Source: Micromonospora zamorensis (GTDB taxonomy: Bacteria; Actinomycetota; Actinomycetes; Mycobacteriales; Micromonosporaceae). Taken from it: 64,000 nt of DNA. A program made the position numbers and the translations under genes. The notes beneath the pieces were generated by a model. That model made no database searches. It was not told the DNA's origin and worked only from the letters and a program-made list of their open reading frames with translations. Of the stretch, positions 8,420 to 19,567 are shown piece by piece (position 1 is the first letter of the stretch; every line of letters starts with the position of its first letter). Where the stretch lies: the NCBI RefSeq assembly GCF_900090275.1, contig NZ_LT607755.1, forward strand, positions 3,038,001 to 3,102,000, read 5' to 3'.

Positions 8420-9208
8420 GTGGGTCAGCTGACGGCGTCCGGTCGGGACACCGCCTACGTGTGGGTCGGTCGGGATACCGGCGGTCAGCCGGATCCGGCC
8501 GCTGAGCTGCTGTGCCAGGCGGGACGCCTGCTGCTCGACCGCCCGATGGCCGAGCTGGTGCTGACGCACGGCCCGGGTGGGCGGCCGCTCGTCCGGGCCA
8601 GCGATGACCCGGCCGGGTCGGTCGGGTTGCCGGTCAGCGTCAGCCGCACCGCCGGGCTGGTGGTGGTCGCCGCCCGCCGTGCCGGCGCAATCGGCGTGGA
8701 CGTGGAGCGGGTGCGCCCGCTGCCCGCGCTCGCGCTGGCCCGCCGCTGGTTCCCGCCCGCCGAGCTGACCTGGTTGGCCGATCGGCCCGAGGCTGGCCGG
8801 GCGGTGGACTTCCTGCGGCTGTGGACTGCGAAGGAGGCGGTCGGCAAGGCGCTCGGGCAGGGCCTGCGCGGCGGCGGACTGCGCCGGGAGATGCCGCCCC
8901 CGGGGCTGCCGTGGCGACCGGTGCCCGGTGCCGAGGCCCTGTGGGTCGGCCACCCGGAGTTGGGCGGTGACCTCGTCCTGGCGGTCGCGGTGCACGCCAC
9001 CGGGCAGGTCGACGTCGAGGTGGTGCAGCGGACCGGTCAGGGTGCCGTCGAGGTGGTGCAGCGGACCGGTCACGGTGCCGTCGAGGTGGTGCAGCGGCCC
9101 GGTCACGGGGTGGCCGCCGTGCGCAGCGCGTCGGTCGAGCGGACCAGCTTGCCGGTGGTGGTACGGGGCAACTGGTCGAGCAGGTGCAGCACCCGGGGCC
9201 GCTTGTAG
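8420..9208 (+). CDS. Sfp-type 4'-phosphopantetheinyl transferase with repeat tail
   Basis: The 262-residue protein has the PPTase core: GIGVDVERV (D94, E96 for Mg2+) and WTAKEAVGKALG (W135, K138, E139, K143). The upstream S-H motif is degenerate (VSVSRTAGL). It should convert apo-ACPs of this cluster to holo form using CoA. Family homology ends near residue 195; the rest is a tail with the repeated VEVVQR(T/P)G unit. The last 106 bases overlap the 3' end of the convergent AMP ligase. GTG 8420 is the furthest sensible start; a later GTG near 8460 would still keep the core. Confidence 0.88.
   Translation: MGQLTASGRDTAYVWVGRDTGGQPDPAAELLCQAGRLLLDRPMAELVLTHGPGGRPLVRASDDPAGSVGLPVSVSRTAGLVVVAARRAGAIGVDVERVRPLPALALARRWFPPAELTWLADRPEAGRAVDFLRLWTAKEAVGKALGQGLRGGGLRREMPPPGLPWRPVPGAEALWVGHPELGGDLVLAVAVHATGQVDVEVVQRTGQGAVEVVQRTGHGAVEVVQRPGHGVAAVRSASVERTSLPVVVRGNWSSRCSTRGRL
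9014..9115 (+). repeat. Three 33-bp direct repeats at convergent gene ends
   Basis: Units beginning GAGGTGGTGCAGCGG start at 9017, 9050 and 9083, an exact period of 33 bases with only a few differences (GGTCAG/GGTCAC). They lie in the PPTase tail, and the last one contains the minus-strand stop codon of the AMP ligase (9103-9105). Because 33 is divisible by three they keep the PPTase frame open. Confidence 0.9.
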
Positions 9209-10491
9209 CCGGCCAACCGCTCGGTGAGGAGCTTGTCCAGCGTCTCCTCCGACAGCGGGCCGTCGGGTTGGACGTACGCGGTGATGCCGTCGTCCCACAC
9301 GACCACCGCCGCGGTGACCCCGGGCAGCTCGGCGACTGTCGCCTCCACCTCGGTCAGGTCGACCTTCATCCCACCCACGGAGACCTGCGAGTCGAGCCGG
9401 CCGCGCACGGTGACCAGGCCGGTGGCGGGGTCGACGGTGCCGGCGTCGCGGGTGTGCAGCCAGCCGTCGGCCCAGCGGGTCGGGTCGCTCAGCCCCACGT
9501 ACGGCGACGCCGGGCAGGACACCCACAGCTCGCCGTCGGTCTCGCGGACTTCGATGCCGGGCGCCGGGACGATCGACGGTCGGTGCGATCCGTGCAGGTC
9601 GGTGCCGATCACACCGACCTCGGTCATCCCGTACATGTTGCCCAGCGGCACGCCGTACCGGTCGGTGAACGCCTGGGCGACCGCGGCCGGCACCAGCTCG
9701 CCGCCGGTGGTCATCCGCTTGAGCTGCGGCAGCGGACCGGTGGGTCGGGTGGAGGCGAGCAGTCCGATGTGGAACGGGACGCCCAGCACGGTGGCGGGCG
9801 TCGCGCCGGCGCTGATCGCGGCCAGCACGGCGTCGCCGCTGAGCCGCTCCGGCGGCACCAGCTCGACCCCGGCGTGCAGGCCGTAGAGCAGGCCGCCGAC
9901 CAGGCCGAGCACGTGCACCATCGAGGGCAGCAGGATGATCCGTTCGCCGGGCAGTGCCACCCCGTCGATCCGGGTGTAGCGGTGCACCTCGGCAACCAGG
10001 TCGGCGGCAGTGCGGCCGATCACCTTGGACGGTCCGGTGGAGCCGGAGCTGAGCTGGATCACGGCGTGGCCACTGACCGCCGGGCCGTCGGCGTACCGGG
10101 AGACGCCCTCGGTGACGTCGACGAAGATCCGCAACGCTCCGCCGCCGCTGCGGACCGGCGCGACGACCACCTGTGGGGTGAGCCGGGTCAGCGCGCGGTC
10201 CACCTCGTGGTCGGTCAGTCGGTGGTCGAGCAGGATCGCCTGCGCCCCGGCGCGCCAGGTCGCCAGGAGGTTCACCACGTACGCCAGTGACGGCGGCAAC
10301 CGCAGCGCGGCAGCGCCACCGGGGCGCAGTCCGGCCGCGACGAGGCGGTCCTGCGCGGCGGTGACCAGCCGGTGCAGGGTGGCGCGGTCGATCGGCTCGG
10401 GCAAACGGAGACAAATGTCGGTCGGGCGGCCGGCGAACAGGACTTCGTCCACCCATCCTGGGTCGGTCGCCGTAGGATCTTCTGTCGTCAC
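9103..10491 (-). CDS. AMP-dependent ligase, aryl/acyl-acid activating
   Basis: The 462-residue ANL-family protein is compact. Motifs are QLSSGSTGPSKVIGRT (about 146-161), GNMYGMTEVGVIG, a SQVSVGGMKVDLTEVE hinge region and C-terminal catalytic K448 (TTTGKLVRS). It activates a carboxylic acid as acyl-AMP for transfer to CoA or a carrier. It is transcribed alone after the roughly 820-base gap at 10.5-11.3 kb and runs into the PPTase 3' end. It is not closely similar to the ligase at 4.6-6.2 kb, so the cluster has two activation functions. The start is a GTG with no strong ribosome site; a slightly later start is possible. Confidence 0.85.
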   Translation of the reverse strand: MTTEDPTATDPGWVDEVLFAGRPTDICLRLPEPIDRATLHRLVTAAQDRLVAAGLRPGGAAALRLPPSLAYVVNLLATWRAGAQAILLDHRLTDHEVDRALTRLTPQVVVAPVRSGGGALRIFVDVTEGVSRYADGPAVSGHAVIQLSSGSTGPSKVIGRTAADLVAEVHRYTRIDGVALPGERIILLPSMVHVLGLVGGLLYGLHAGVELVPPERLSGDAVLAAISAGATPATVLGVPFHIGLLASTRPTGPLPQLKRMTTGGELVPAAVAQAFTDRYGVPLGNMYGMTEVGVIGTDLHGSHRPSIVPAPGIEVRETDGELWVSCPASPYVGLSDPTRWADGWLHTRDAGTVDPATGLVTVRGRLDSQVSVGGMKVDLTEVEATVAELPGVTAAVVVWDDGITAYVQPDGPLSEETLDKLLTERLAGYKRPRVLHLLDQLPRTTTGKLVRSTDALRTAATP

Positions 10492-11313
10492 TGCCGTTCA
10501 CCGCCCAGCATGAAATAGGGCAAATATGCCCATGACGTACGCTTGTCGGGGTGCTGCGGGGAACCATACGACGCCCCGCGCGGCCATTGCTAGATGCAAA
10601 TGGCTGGATCAAAAGAAGCGGCCAGCCGGATTGCCGACAGCCCGTTCGACGGGCAGGATCAGGCGCGTGCCTCGGCAGATCGTCACCGTGGGATGACCCC
10701 TCGTACAACCGTCGTGCGGCCCCATCCGGACGGCCGATGGTGCCACCGGGTGAGCCCGACGAGGGTTGCGAGTCGCGCCACGCTGGTGGCTGCGCGGCCG
10801 CTGTGGGCGATCTCGGCGATGAGGGTACGGGCCGGCAGGCCGGTAGCGGATCGCGGGAGGCGCGACGGCGTCGGCGTGGGCCAGGGCGCGCCCGGGGGGC
10901 GGCGAGATCGCCGACGCCGGGGCAGGCGCGGGCGGCGTCGATGAGGTGGGCGGCGCGATGCTCGGCGAGTGGTCGGCGGCAGGACCGAACGCGGTGCGGT
11001 GCGGGTCGTCGGTGCCCGTTCGCCCGGCCACGAGCCCTCACGGTGGGCGGGGACGTGACACCAGCCTGCCGCTCTTGCCGGCGACTACCGCCGCACACGC
11101 CGCCTCACCCGCGACAGCTGACAATCCTGGACAGTTTCCGTTACCCCGTAACGGAAACTGTCCAAGATCTACCCTGCCAGCTCTCCGTCACGCCGCTACC
11201 GACGTCGTCGGCACAGTCAGATCATCGGACGCACCAACGCCTCCGCTCATCGAACCGTCCAGATACGCCGGCTGGCACAGGTGAGCGCGACCATCTCGGC
11301 GGCCCGAGGGCCG
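10492..11313. other. About 820 bases with no convincing gene
   Basis: Every long reading frame here is Arg/Pro/Gly-rich with no recognisable family, on both strands, which is typical of shadow frames in high-GC DNA. The stretch separates the AMP ligase (start 10491) from the end of the aromatic PKS operon (stop 11314). It contains one strong perfect inverted repeat (11128-11164). It could hold a promoter for the ligase, the operon terminator or a decayed gene; I cannot identify a parent gene. Confidence 0.6.
11128..11164. terminator. Perfect 17-bp inverted repeat with 3-base loop (terminator or operator)
   Basis: The arm TGGACAGTTTCCGTTAC is followed by CCC and its exact reverse complement. 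It is markedly AT-richer than its surroundings and lies about 150 bases downstream of the monooxygenase stop on the minus strand, and about 640 bases upstream of the AMP ligase start. There is no T-run, so termination would be of the actinobacterial hairpin type. A dyad operator for a TetR-like regulator is an equal possibility. Confidence 0.6.
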
Positions 11314-11631
11314 TCAGGCGAGCGCCGGCGTCTGCGCGTGGATGTGGAACCGCAGGGAGCGGGCGTCGGTGAAGCACTCCCGCATCGGGCGCACCAGGTC
11401 CCGGTGTTCCGGGCTGCGTTCCCAGCTCTCGAAGTCGGCCAGACTCGCCCACTCGCTGGTGATCAACCACTGCTCCGGGTCGGTCGACGAGCGGCACACC
11501 TGGTCGACCAGGTGCCCGGGCACGCCGCCGGCCACCAGATGCCGCACCTGCTCGTACGCGGCGAGGAACTGCTCGGTGCGCGGCACCGGCACCCGCACCA
11601 GAAAGACCACCCGGGCCCGCTGCTCACTCAT
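11314..11631 (-). CDS. Antibiotic biosynthesis monooxygenase (ABM) domain protein
   Basis: The 105-residue protein has the ferredoxin-like ABM fold signature: ARVVFLVRVPVPRTEQFLAAYEQV, then LITSEWASLADFESWERSPEHRDLVRPMRE. Such small cofactor-free enzymes oxidise polyketide aromatic rings to quinones or assist cyclisation, and are common beside whiE-like and pentangular PKS genes. ATG 11631 overlaps the KSbeta stop (ATGA), and it is the last gene of the minus-strand aromatic PKS operon. It probably acts on the cyclised polyketide. Confidence 0.85.
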   Translation of the reverse strand: MSEQRARVVFLVRVPVPRTEQFLAAYEQVRHLVAGGVPGHLVDQVCRSSTDPEQWLITSEWASLADFESWERSPEHRDLVRPMRECFTDARSLRFHIHAQTPALA

Positions 11632-12920
11632 GACGCCTCTCCCCTCATCGGTGCGGCCCCCCGCAGGACCAGCGCGCTGTTGAACCCGTCGAAGCCCCGC
11701 GCGCACACCAGCGCGAGCCTGCTGCGCGGCCGGCGGTGCTCCCGCAGGAAGTCCAGCTCGCACCCGTCGGCCACCTCGTCCGGGCCCGCCGACGCCGGCA
11801 GCGTGTCGTGCGCGAAGGCGAGCAGCGCGGTCGCCACGTCCAACGCCGAGCCTCCCTGGTACGCCCGCCCGGTCAGCGACTTCTGGGTGGTCACCGGAGG
11901 CGGCCGGTCGGCGAACACCGCCCGCAGCGCCTCGGCCTCGCTGCGGTCGTAGCGGGGCACACCGAGCGCGTCGGGCAGCACCACGTCCACCCCGGCCGCC
12001 GCGACGCCCGCCCGGTCCAGTGCCAGCCGCATCGCACGCGCGTACTGCGCCGGATCGCCGGCACTGTCCGCCGTGGTGTGCGCGGCGTCGTGGGTGGAGC
12101 CCCAACCGCTCACCTCGCCGTAGACCCGGGCTCCCCGGGCCAGCGCGTGCCCCAGCTCCTCCACCACGAACACCGCTCCCCCCTCCGCCGGCAGGTAGCC
12201 GCTGGCCGTGGCGTCGAACGGCCGGTACGCCCGCTCCGGGTCGGCGACGTCGCTGAGCAGCCCGGAGCGCAACTGGCAGGCCAGCGCGTACGGGCTCAGC
12301 GGGCACTCGGTGGCCCCGGCTATCACGACCGGAGTGCCCCGGCGCACCGCGCGGGCCGCGTGCGCGAGGCTGTCCAGCCCGCCGGCCGCCTCCGCGACCA
12401 GCACCCCGCTCGGGCCCTTGAACTGGTGGTGGATGGAGAGCTGCCCGACGCTCGCCGCGTAGAACCAGGCGATCGACTGGTACGCCCCGACCGTCCGCGA
12501 CGACCCGCCCCACAGCCGTTGCAGCTCCCGCTGGCCGAACAGGTTGCCCCCCGACGAACTGGCCAGGGTCACCGCGTAGCCGTACGGGTCGGGGGCCCGC
12601 TCGGGCAGCCCGGCGTCGGCCAACGCCAGCCGGGTGGCGGCGAAGCCGAGGTGCGTCCACCGGTCGGTCTGCACCAGCTGTCGGCTGTCCGCGTAGGAGT
12701 CGGCGGTGAAGCCGGGCACCTCCCCGCCGAATCGGGTCGGGTAGCCGGACGGGTCGAACAGCGTGATCGGCCCGGTCCGGCGGGTGCCGGCCAGCACCGT
12801 ACGCCAGTGGGCGTCCGCGCCGATGCCGCTGGGCGCCACCACACCGATGCCGGTCACCACCGCGCGGGCGGTGCTCACGCCGTCGGTGTGTAGGACGCCC
12901 CGGTGCTGCGCGGTGCTCAC
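11628..12920 (-). CDS. Type II PKS ketosynthase beta subunit (chain length factor)
   Basis: The protein is a full-length KSbeta (430 residues from GTG 12920) with the fold of KSalpha but no catalytic Cys. The site reads [13 protein letters not shown], and the usual Gln of E-Q-A-G-G is Ala. The second half lacks the His motifs ([24 protein letters not shown]). It forms the heterodimer with KSalpha and sets chain length. GTG 12920 overlaps the KSalpha stop (GTGA), supporting that start. A second GTG at 12878 with the same following bases would give a more conventional N-terminus [10 protein letters not shown]. Loss of the Gln questions whether this subunit can generate acetyl starter by malonyl decarboxylation. 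Confidence 0.93.
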   Translation of the reverse strand: MSTAQHRGVLHTDGVSTARAVVTGIGVVAPSGIGADAHWRTVLAGTRRTGPITLFDPSGYPTRFGGEVPGFTADSYADSRQLVQTDRWTHLGFAATRLALADAGLPERAPDPYGYAVTLASSSGGNLFGQRELQRLWGGSSRTVGAYQSIAWFYAASVGQLSIHHQFKGPSGVLVAEAAGGLDSLAHAARAVRRGTPVVIAGATECPLSPYALACQLRSGLLSDVADPERAYRPFDATASGYLPAEGGAVFVVEELGHALARGARVYGEVSGWGSTHDAAHTTADSAGDPAQYARAMRLALDRAGVAAAGVDVVLPDALGVPRYDRSEAEALRAVFADRPPPVTTQKSLTGRAYQGGSALDVATALLAFAHDTLPASAGPDEVADGCELDFLREHRRPRSRLALVCARGFDGFNSALVLRGAAPMRGEAS

Positions 12921-14187
12921 GCCGCCACCGTTCCGGGCAGGCGGCGGAACACCATCGCCGACTGGAAGCCGCCGAACCCGCTGCCCACCGAGAGGGCCAC
13001 GTCCACCGGGACCTCCCGCGCCTCGTTCGGCACGTAGTCCAGGTCGCACTCCGGGTCCCTGGTGCTCCAGTTCGCCGTCGGGGGCACCACGCCGAACTCG
13101 ATGGCCAACGCGCACGCGGCCATCTCGATCGACCCGATCGCGCCGAGCGAGTGCCCGACCATCGACTTGATCGAGCTGATCGGCACCCGGTACGCGGCCT
13201 GGCCCAGCGCCCGCTTGAACGCGGCCGTCTCGTGCCTGTCGTTCTGCCGCGTGCCTGAGCCGTGCGCGCTGATGTAGGAGACCTGCTCGGGCAGGATCCT
13301 GCCCTGCTTGAGCGCGTCGGTGACGGCCAGGCCCATCTCCAGCCCGTCGGGGCGTAGCCCGGTCATGTGGAAGCCGTTGCTGCGGCTGGAATAGCCGGAC
13401 ACCTCGCAGTAGATGTGCGCCCCCCGCCGCAGCGCGTGCCCGGCCTCCTCCAGCACCAGCACCGCCCCACCCTCGGCCAGCACGAACCCGTGCCGGTCGG
13501 CGTCGAACGGGCGGGAGGCGTGCGCCGGGTCGTCGTTGTCCGGGCTGGTCGCCTTGATCGCGTCGAACGAGGCAACGGTGACCGGCGAGATCGGCGAGTC
13601 GGCAGCCCCGGCCAGCATCACGTCCGCCTCACCGTCCACGATCATCTGGTGGGCGTAGCCGATCGCGTCGATGCCGGAGGTACACCCTGTCGACACGACC
13701 TGCGCCGGGCCGTGCAGCCCGTACCGGCAGGCCACGTCGGCGGCGAGGCTGCTGGGCACCAACGCCTGATAGAGGTACGGGCCGCCGCGCGCCGCGTCGA
13801 CCAACCAGCGGCTGCCGTGCTCGCTGACCGTGACGTACTCCTGTTCCAGCGCCATCGTCCCGCCCACGGCGGTGCCCAGCACCACCCCCGCCCGGTTCCG
13901 CTCGGCGTCGGTCAGCACCAGTTGGGCGTCGGCGACCGCCTCCGCGGCGCAGGCCAGCGCGAACTGCACGTACCGGTCGGCCCGGCGTCGCTCCGCCTCG
14001 GTGAGCCCCGCCGCGACCGGGTCGAAGTCGCACTCCGCCGCGATCTGGGACCGGAACGGCGACGGGTCGAAGAAGCTGATCCGCCGGGTGGCGGTCCGCC
14101 CCTCGGTGATGGTCTTCCAGAAGCGGTCCCGGCTCGCGCCGCCCGGAGCGACCACCCCGACGCCGGTCACCACAGTGCGACGACCGG

Positions 14188-14191
<4 letters not shown>
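12917..14191 (-). CDS. Type II PKS ketosynthase alpha subunit
   Basis: The 424-residue KSalpha has the complete active site: C170 ([14 protein letters not shown]), H310 ([11 protein letters not shown]), K342 and H347 ([13 protein letters not shown]). These signatures are typical of aromatic polyketide KSalpha of the whiE/tcm group. With KSbeta and the fused ACP it forms the minimal PKS that builds the poly-beta-ketone chain from malonyl-CoA. Start 14191 overlaps the cupin stop, and its own stop overlaps the KSbeta start, so KSalpha, KSbeta and monooxygenase are translationally coupled. No ketoreductase follows, consistent with an unreduced product. Confidence 0.95.
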
Positions 14192-16798
<2,607 letters not shown>

Positions 16799-17332
16799 TC
16801 ATGCCGGGTCCAGTTCGACCAGCGGCTGGTCGTACTCCACCGGCTGGCCGTCCTCGACGAGGACCGCGACCACCCGGCCGGCACGGTCGGCGGTCACCTC
16901 GTTCATCAGCTTCATCGCCTCGACGATGGCGACCGGCTGGCCCGGGCGGACCAGGTCACCCACCGCGACGAACGGCCTCGCGCCGGGCTCCGGCGAGCGG
17001 TAGAAGGTGCCGACGATCGGCGCCCGCACCACGGCGCGCCCGGGCACCGACGGCCGGATCAGGGCCGCCGGTGGGCCGGGTGCCGGCGCGACCGGCAGCG
17101 CCGCCGCCTGAACCGGAGCAGGGAGTACGTCCGGTCGGGTCGCCTCTTCGGGGTGCCACTCGATTTCGAGCACCGCCGGCCCGCTGCGCAGCCGGACCCG
17201 GCGCACCGGGCCGGCCAGCTCGGCGATCAGGTGCTGTGCCTGCCGGCGCAGCCCGGCCAGTGCCTCCTCGCCGCCCACCTCGGTGTCGTCGGGCGCCTCG
17301 ACGGTCGACACCGCCCCGTCGCCGGCGGTCAC
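16799..17332 (-). CDS. accB: Biotin carboxyl carrier protein of acetyl-CoA carboxylase
   Basis: The 177-residue BCCP has the biotinylation motif VEAMKLMNEV with target K141, preceded by APIVGTFYRSPEPG and a Pro/Ala-rich flexible linker (about 62-100). The N-terminal 50 residues show the usual helical BCCP start. GTG 17332 overlaps the AccDA stop (GTGA), so I rejected upstream starts. It carries carboxybiotin between AccC and the carboxyltransferase encoded upstream. Confidence 0.93.
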   Translation of the reverse strand: MTAGDGAVSTVEAPDDTEVGGEEALAGLRRQAQHLIAELAGPVRRVRLRSGPAVLEIEWHPEEATRPDVLPAPVQAAALPVAPAPGPPAALIRPSVPGRAVVRAPIVGTFYRSPEPGARPFVAVGDLVRPGQPVAIVEAMKLMNEVTADRAGRVVAVLVEDGQPVEYDQPLVELDPA

Positions 17333-19107
17333 CGGACACCTGCCCGGTTGACGCCACGGGTCGTCCCGAACCGTCGGAAGCGCTGCCGACGGAGGCGGAC
17401 CAGCATGGCGGGCGGCACGTCCAGCAGCGGCAGCAGGTTGGCCAGCAGGGCGGCCCGCAACCGGTGGGCGGTCTCCGCCGGGTCGTCGTGCGCGGCGCCC
17501 GACGGCTCCGGCACGACCTCGTCGACCACGCCGAGCCGGCACAGGTCGGGCGCGGTCAGTCGCAGCGCGCGAGCGGCCTGCGGCGCCGCGGACCGGTCCG
17601 GCCAGAGGATGGCCGCGCAGCCCTCAGGGCTGATCACCGAGTAGACGGCGTTCTCCAGCATCAGCACCCGGTCGGCGACCGCCAACGCCAGGGCGCCACC
17701 ACTGCCGCCCTCTCCCGTGATGACCGCCAGCACGGGGGTGGGCAGCATGGTGAGGGTCAGGATGTTCTCCGCGATGGCCGCTGCCTGGCCCTGCTCCTCG
17801 GCGCTCACGCCGGGGTCGGCACCGGGGGTGTCCACGAGGGTCACCACGGGCAGGCCGAGCCGGGCGGCCAGGCGCATCAGCCGCAACGCCTTGCGGTGCC
17901 CGGCCGGGCTGGCCATGCCGAAGTTGCGGGCGACCAGTTCGGCGGTGGTGTGCCCCTTCTGGTGGCCGATGACCATGACGTGCCGGCCGGCCAGCCGGGC
18001 CACACCGCCCACGATGGCCGGGCAGTCCCCGCCGAGGCGGTCACCGTGCAGTTCCACGAACCCGTCGAAGACCGAGTCGAGGTAGTCCAGTGTGGTCGGT
18101 CGAGCGGGGTGACGCGCCATCCGGACGGTGTCCCAGGCGTCGCGTACCGCCGGCGTCTGGCCCGCCCCCGGAGTGGGTGACGGCGCCACGGCCGCCGCCG
18201 GGCCCGCTGGCCGCGCCAGGGCCGCATCGTCGTCGGCGAGGCGCTCGCGGCGCGACGCCGGCTCCTGCCGGGGTACGGGCGGGTGGCCGGCGCGGGCCGC
18301 ACGGCCGGCGCGGGTCGCGGCCAGCAGCGCCACCAGCCGCCCGCGCAGCGACCGACGCTGCACCACCATGTCGACCTGTCCGTGCCGGAGCAGGAAGTCG
18401 GCGGTCTGGAAACCCTCCGGCAGCGCCCGACCGGTGACCTGACGGATCACCCGGGGGCCGGCGAAGCCCATCCGCGCGCCGCTCTCGGCGAGCACCAGGT
18501 CGGTGTTGGTGGCGAACGACGCGGCCACCCCACCGTAGGTCGGATCGGTGAGGACGCTCACGGTGAGCAGACCCGCTTCCCGCAGCGCGGCGATGGCCTG
18601 GCTGACGGTGGCCATCTGCATCAACGACAGCGCGCCCTCCTGCATCCGCGCCCCGCCCGAGGCGGTGACCAGGACGAGCGGGATGCGGTCGTCCAGCGCC
18701 CGCTCGGCGGTCCGGGTGATCAGCTCACCCACCGCGCAGCCCAGGCTGCCACCGAGGAAACGGAAGTCCATCACGGCCAGGGCGACCGGGTGCCCGCCGA
18801 TGGTGGCCGTGGCACAGACGACCGCCTCGGCCAGGCCGGTGCTGGCCCGCGCGGCGGTGAGCCGGTGCGGGTACGGCAGCACGTCGACGAAGTCGATCGG
18901 GTCCGCCTCCGGCAGCAGGTCGGACAGGGGGCGCAACGATCCCGGGTCGACGAGTTGGCGCAGCCGTTCCGGTGCGCCGAGTCGGGCGTGCTCCCCGCAC
19001 TCCGGGCAGACGTCCAGGTTGCGGCGCAACCGTTTGCGGTAGAGCAGGCTCGCGCAGCCGGCGCAGCGGGACCAGAGCTGTTCCTCGCGGCGCGCGATGG
19101 CCGTCAC
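17329..19107 (-). CDS. Acetyl-CoA carboxylase carboxyltransferase, AccD-AccA fusion
   Basis: The 592-residue fusion starts with the beta-subunit zinc ribbon (C15, C18, C34, C37), then the AccD crotonase-type core (GGARMQEGALSLMQM, DPTYGGVAASFA). An Ala/Pro-rich linker at about 275-325 leads to the AccA half (LDYLDSVFDGFVELHGDR, GRNFGM-like VARNFGMASPAGHRKALRLM, TPGADPGVSAEEQGQ, GEGGSGGALALAVADRVLML). It transfers CO2 from biotin to acetyl-CoA, giving malonyl-CoA. GTG 19107 overlaps the TcmI-type cyclase stop. With accC and accB it makes a complete bacterial-type ACC inside the PKS operon. Confidence 0.93.
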   Translation of the reverse strand: MTAIARREEQLWSRCAGCASLLYRKRLRRNLDVCPECGEHARLGAPERLRQLVDPGSLRPLSDLLPEADPIDFVDVLPYPHRLTAARASTGLAEAVVCATATIGGHPVALAVMDFRFLGGSLGCAVGELITRTAERALDDRIPLVLVTASGGARMQEGALSLMQMATVSQAIAALREAGLLTVSVLTDPTYGGVAASFATNTDLVLAESGARMGFAGPRVIRQVTGRALPEGFQTADFLLRHGQVDMVVQRRSLRGRLVALLAATRAGRAARAGHPPVPRQEPASRRERLADDDAALARPAGPAAAVAPSPTPGAGQTPAVRDAWDTVRMARHPARPTTLDYLDSVFDGFVELHGDRLGGDCPAIVGGVARLAGRHVMVIGHQKGHTTAELVARNFGMASPAGHRKALRLMRLAARLGLPVVTLVDTPGADPGVSAEEQGQAAAIAENILTLTMLPTPVLAVITGEGGSGGALALAVADRVLMLENAVYSVISPEGCAAILWPDRSAAPQAARALRLTAPDLCRLGVVDEVVPEPSGAAHDDPAETAHRLRAALLANLLPLLDVPPAMLVRLRRQRFRRFGTTRGVNRAGVR

Positions 19108-19442
19108 GACCGCCGTCCGGGGTCCGGGGCGTCGAAGCGGTAGAAGCACTGCGCCATGGCGTCGCGCGGCGAACGCCAGGTCGGCAGGTACGGCGAGACG
19201 TACGGGCGCAGGCGGTCGCTGACCCGGATGAACTCGGGGTGGCCACGGGCGGACTCCACCGCGCCCTCCGCCGGCTGCTCGGTTTCGAGCAGGTGCACGT
19301 AGAGGTCGTGCAGGCGGTACAGCGAACGGTGCCGGACGCCGACCAGGCGCGGCAGCTCCGTAGCGTCCGACTCGGCGAAGATCTCGGCGACCCGCTCCTC
19401 GGCGGTCGGATCCACCTTCGCGACGATCAGCGATCGGTCCAT
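19104..19442 (-). CDS. TcmI-type polyketide cyclase
   Basis: The 112-residue protein is of the TcmI/WhiE-ORFVII family (dimeric alpha-beta-barrel cyclases): RSLIVAKVDPTAEERVAEIFAESDATELPRLVGVRHRSLYRLHDLYVHLLE and SPYLPTWRSPRDAMAQCFYRFD. It closes later rings of an aromatic polyketide. ATG 19442 has GGGGAGG six bases upstream. It is the first gene of the aromatic PKS operon, so the promoter lies in the 411-base divergent region shared with the SARP gene. A paralogue is encoded at 20766. Confidence 0.9.
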   Translation of the reverse strand: MDRSLIVAKVDPTAEERVAEIFAESDATELPRLVGVRHRSLYRLHDLYVHLLETEQPAEGAVESARGHPEFIRVSDRLRPYVSPYLPTWRSPRDAMAQCFYRFDAPDPGRRS

Positions 19443-19567
19443 ACTGGGCCTCCCCCCACGGCGTCCGGCCGGCGACGGGTCGCCCCCGGACGCGCTGGAC
19501 GACTGCCCACACGATGCGGCAATCCTCGTCACGGCGGCGTCACCGTGAAGGGATGATCAGCTACGCA

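Noticed and set aside
8138..11098. Very long minus-strand open frame (about 986 codons)
   Set aside because: It joins the ACP and other-frame shadow of the AMP ligase and the empty region; only the ACP at its end (8138-8404) has family features.
10551..11372. Plus-strand frame of about 270 codons across the gap
   Set aside because: Arg/Pro/Gly-rich with no family resemblance, and it runs into the antisense of the monooxygenase gene.
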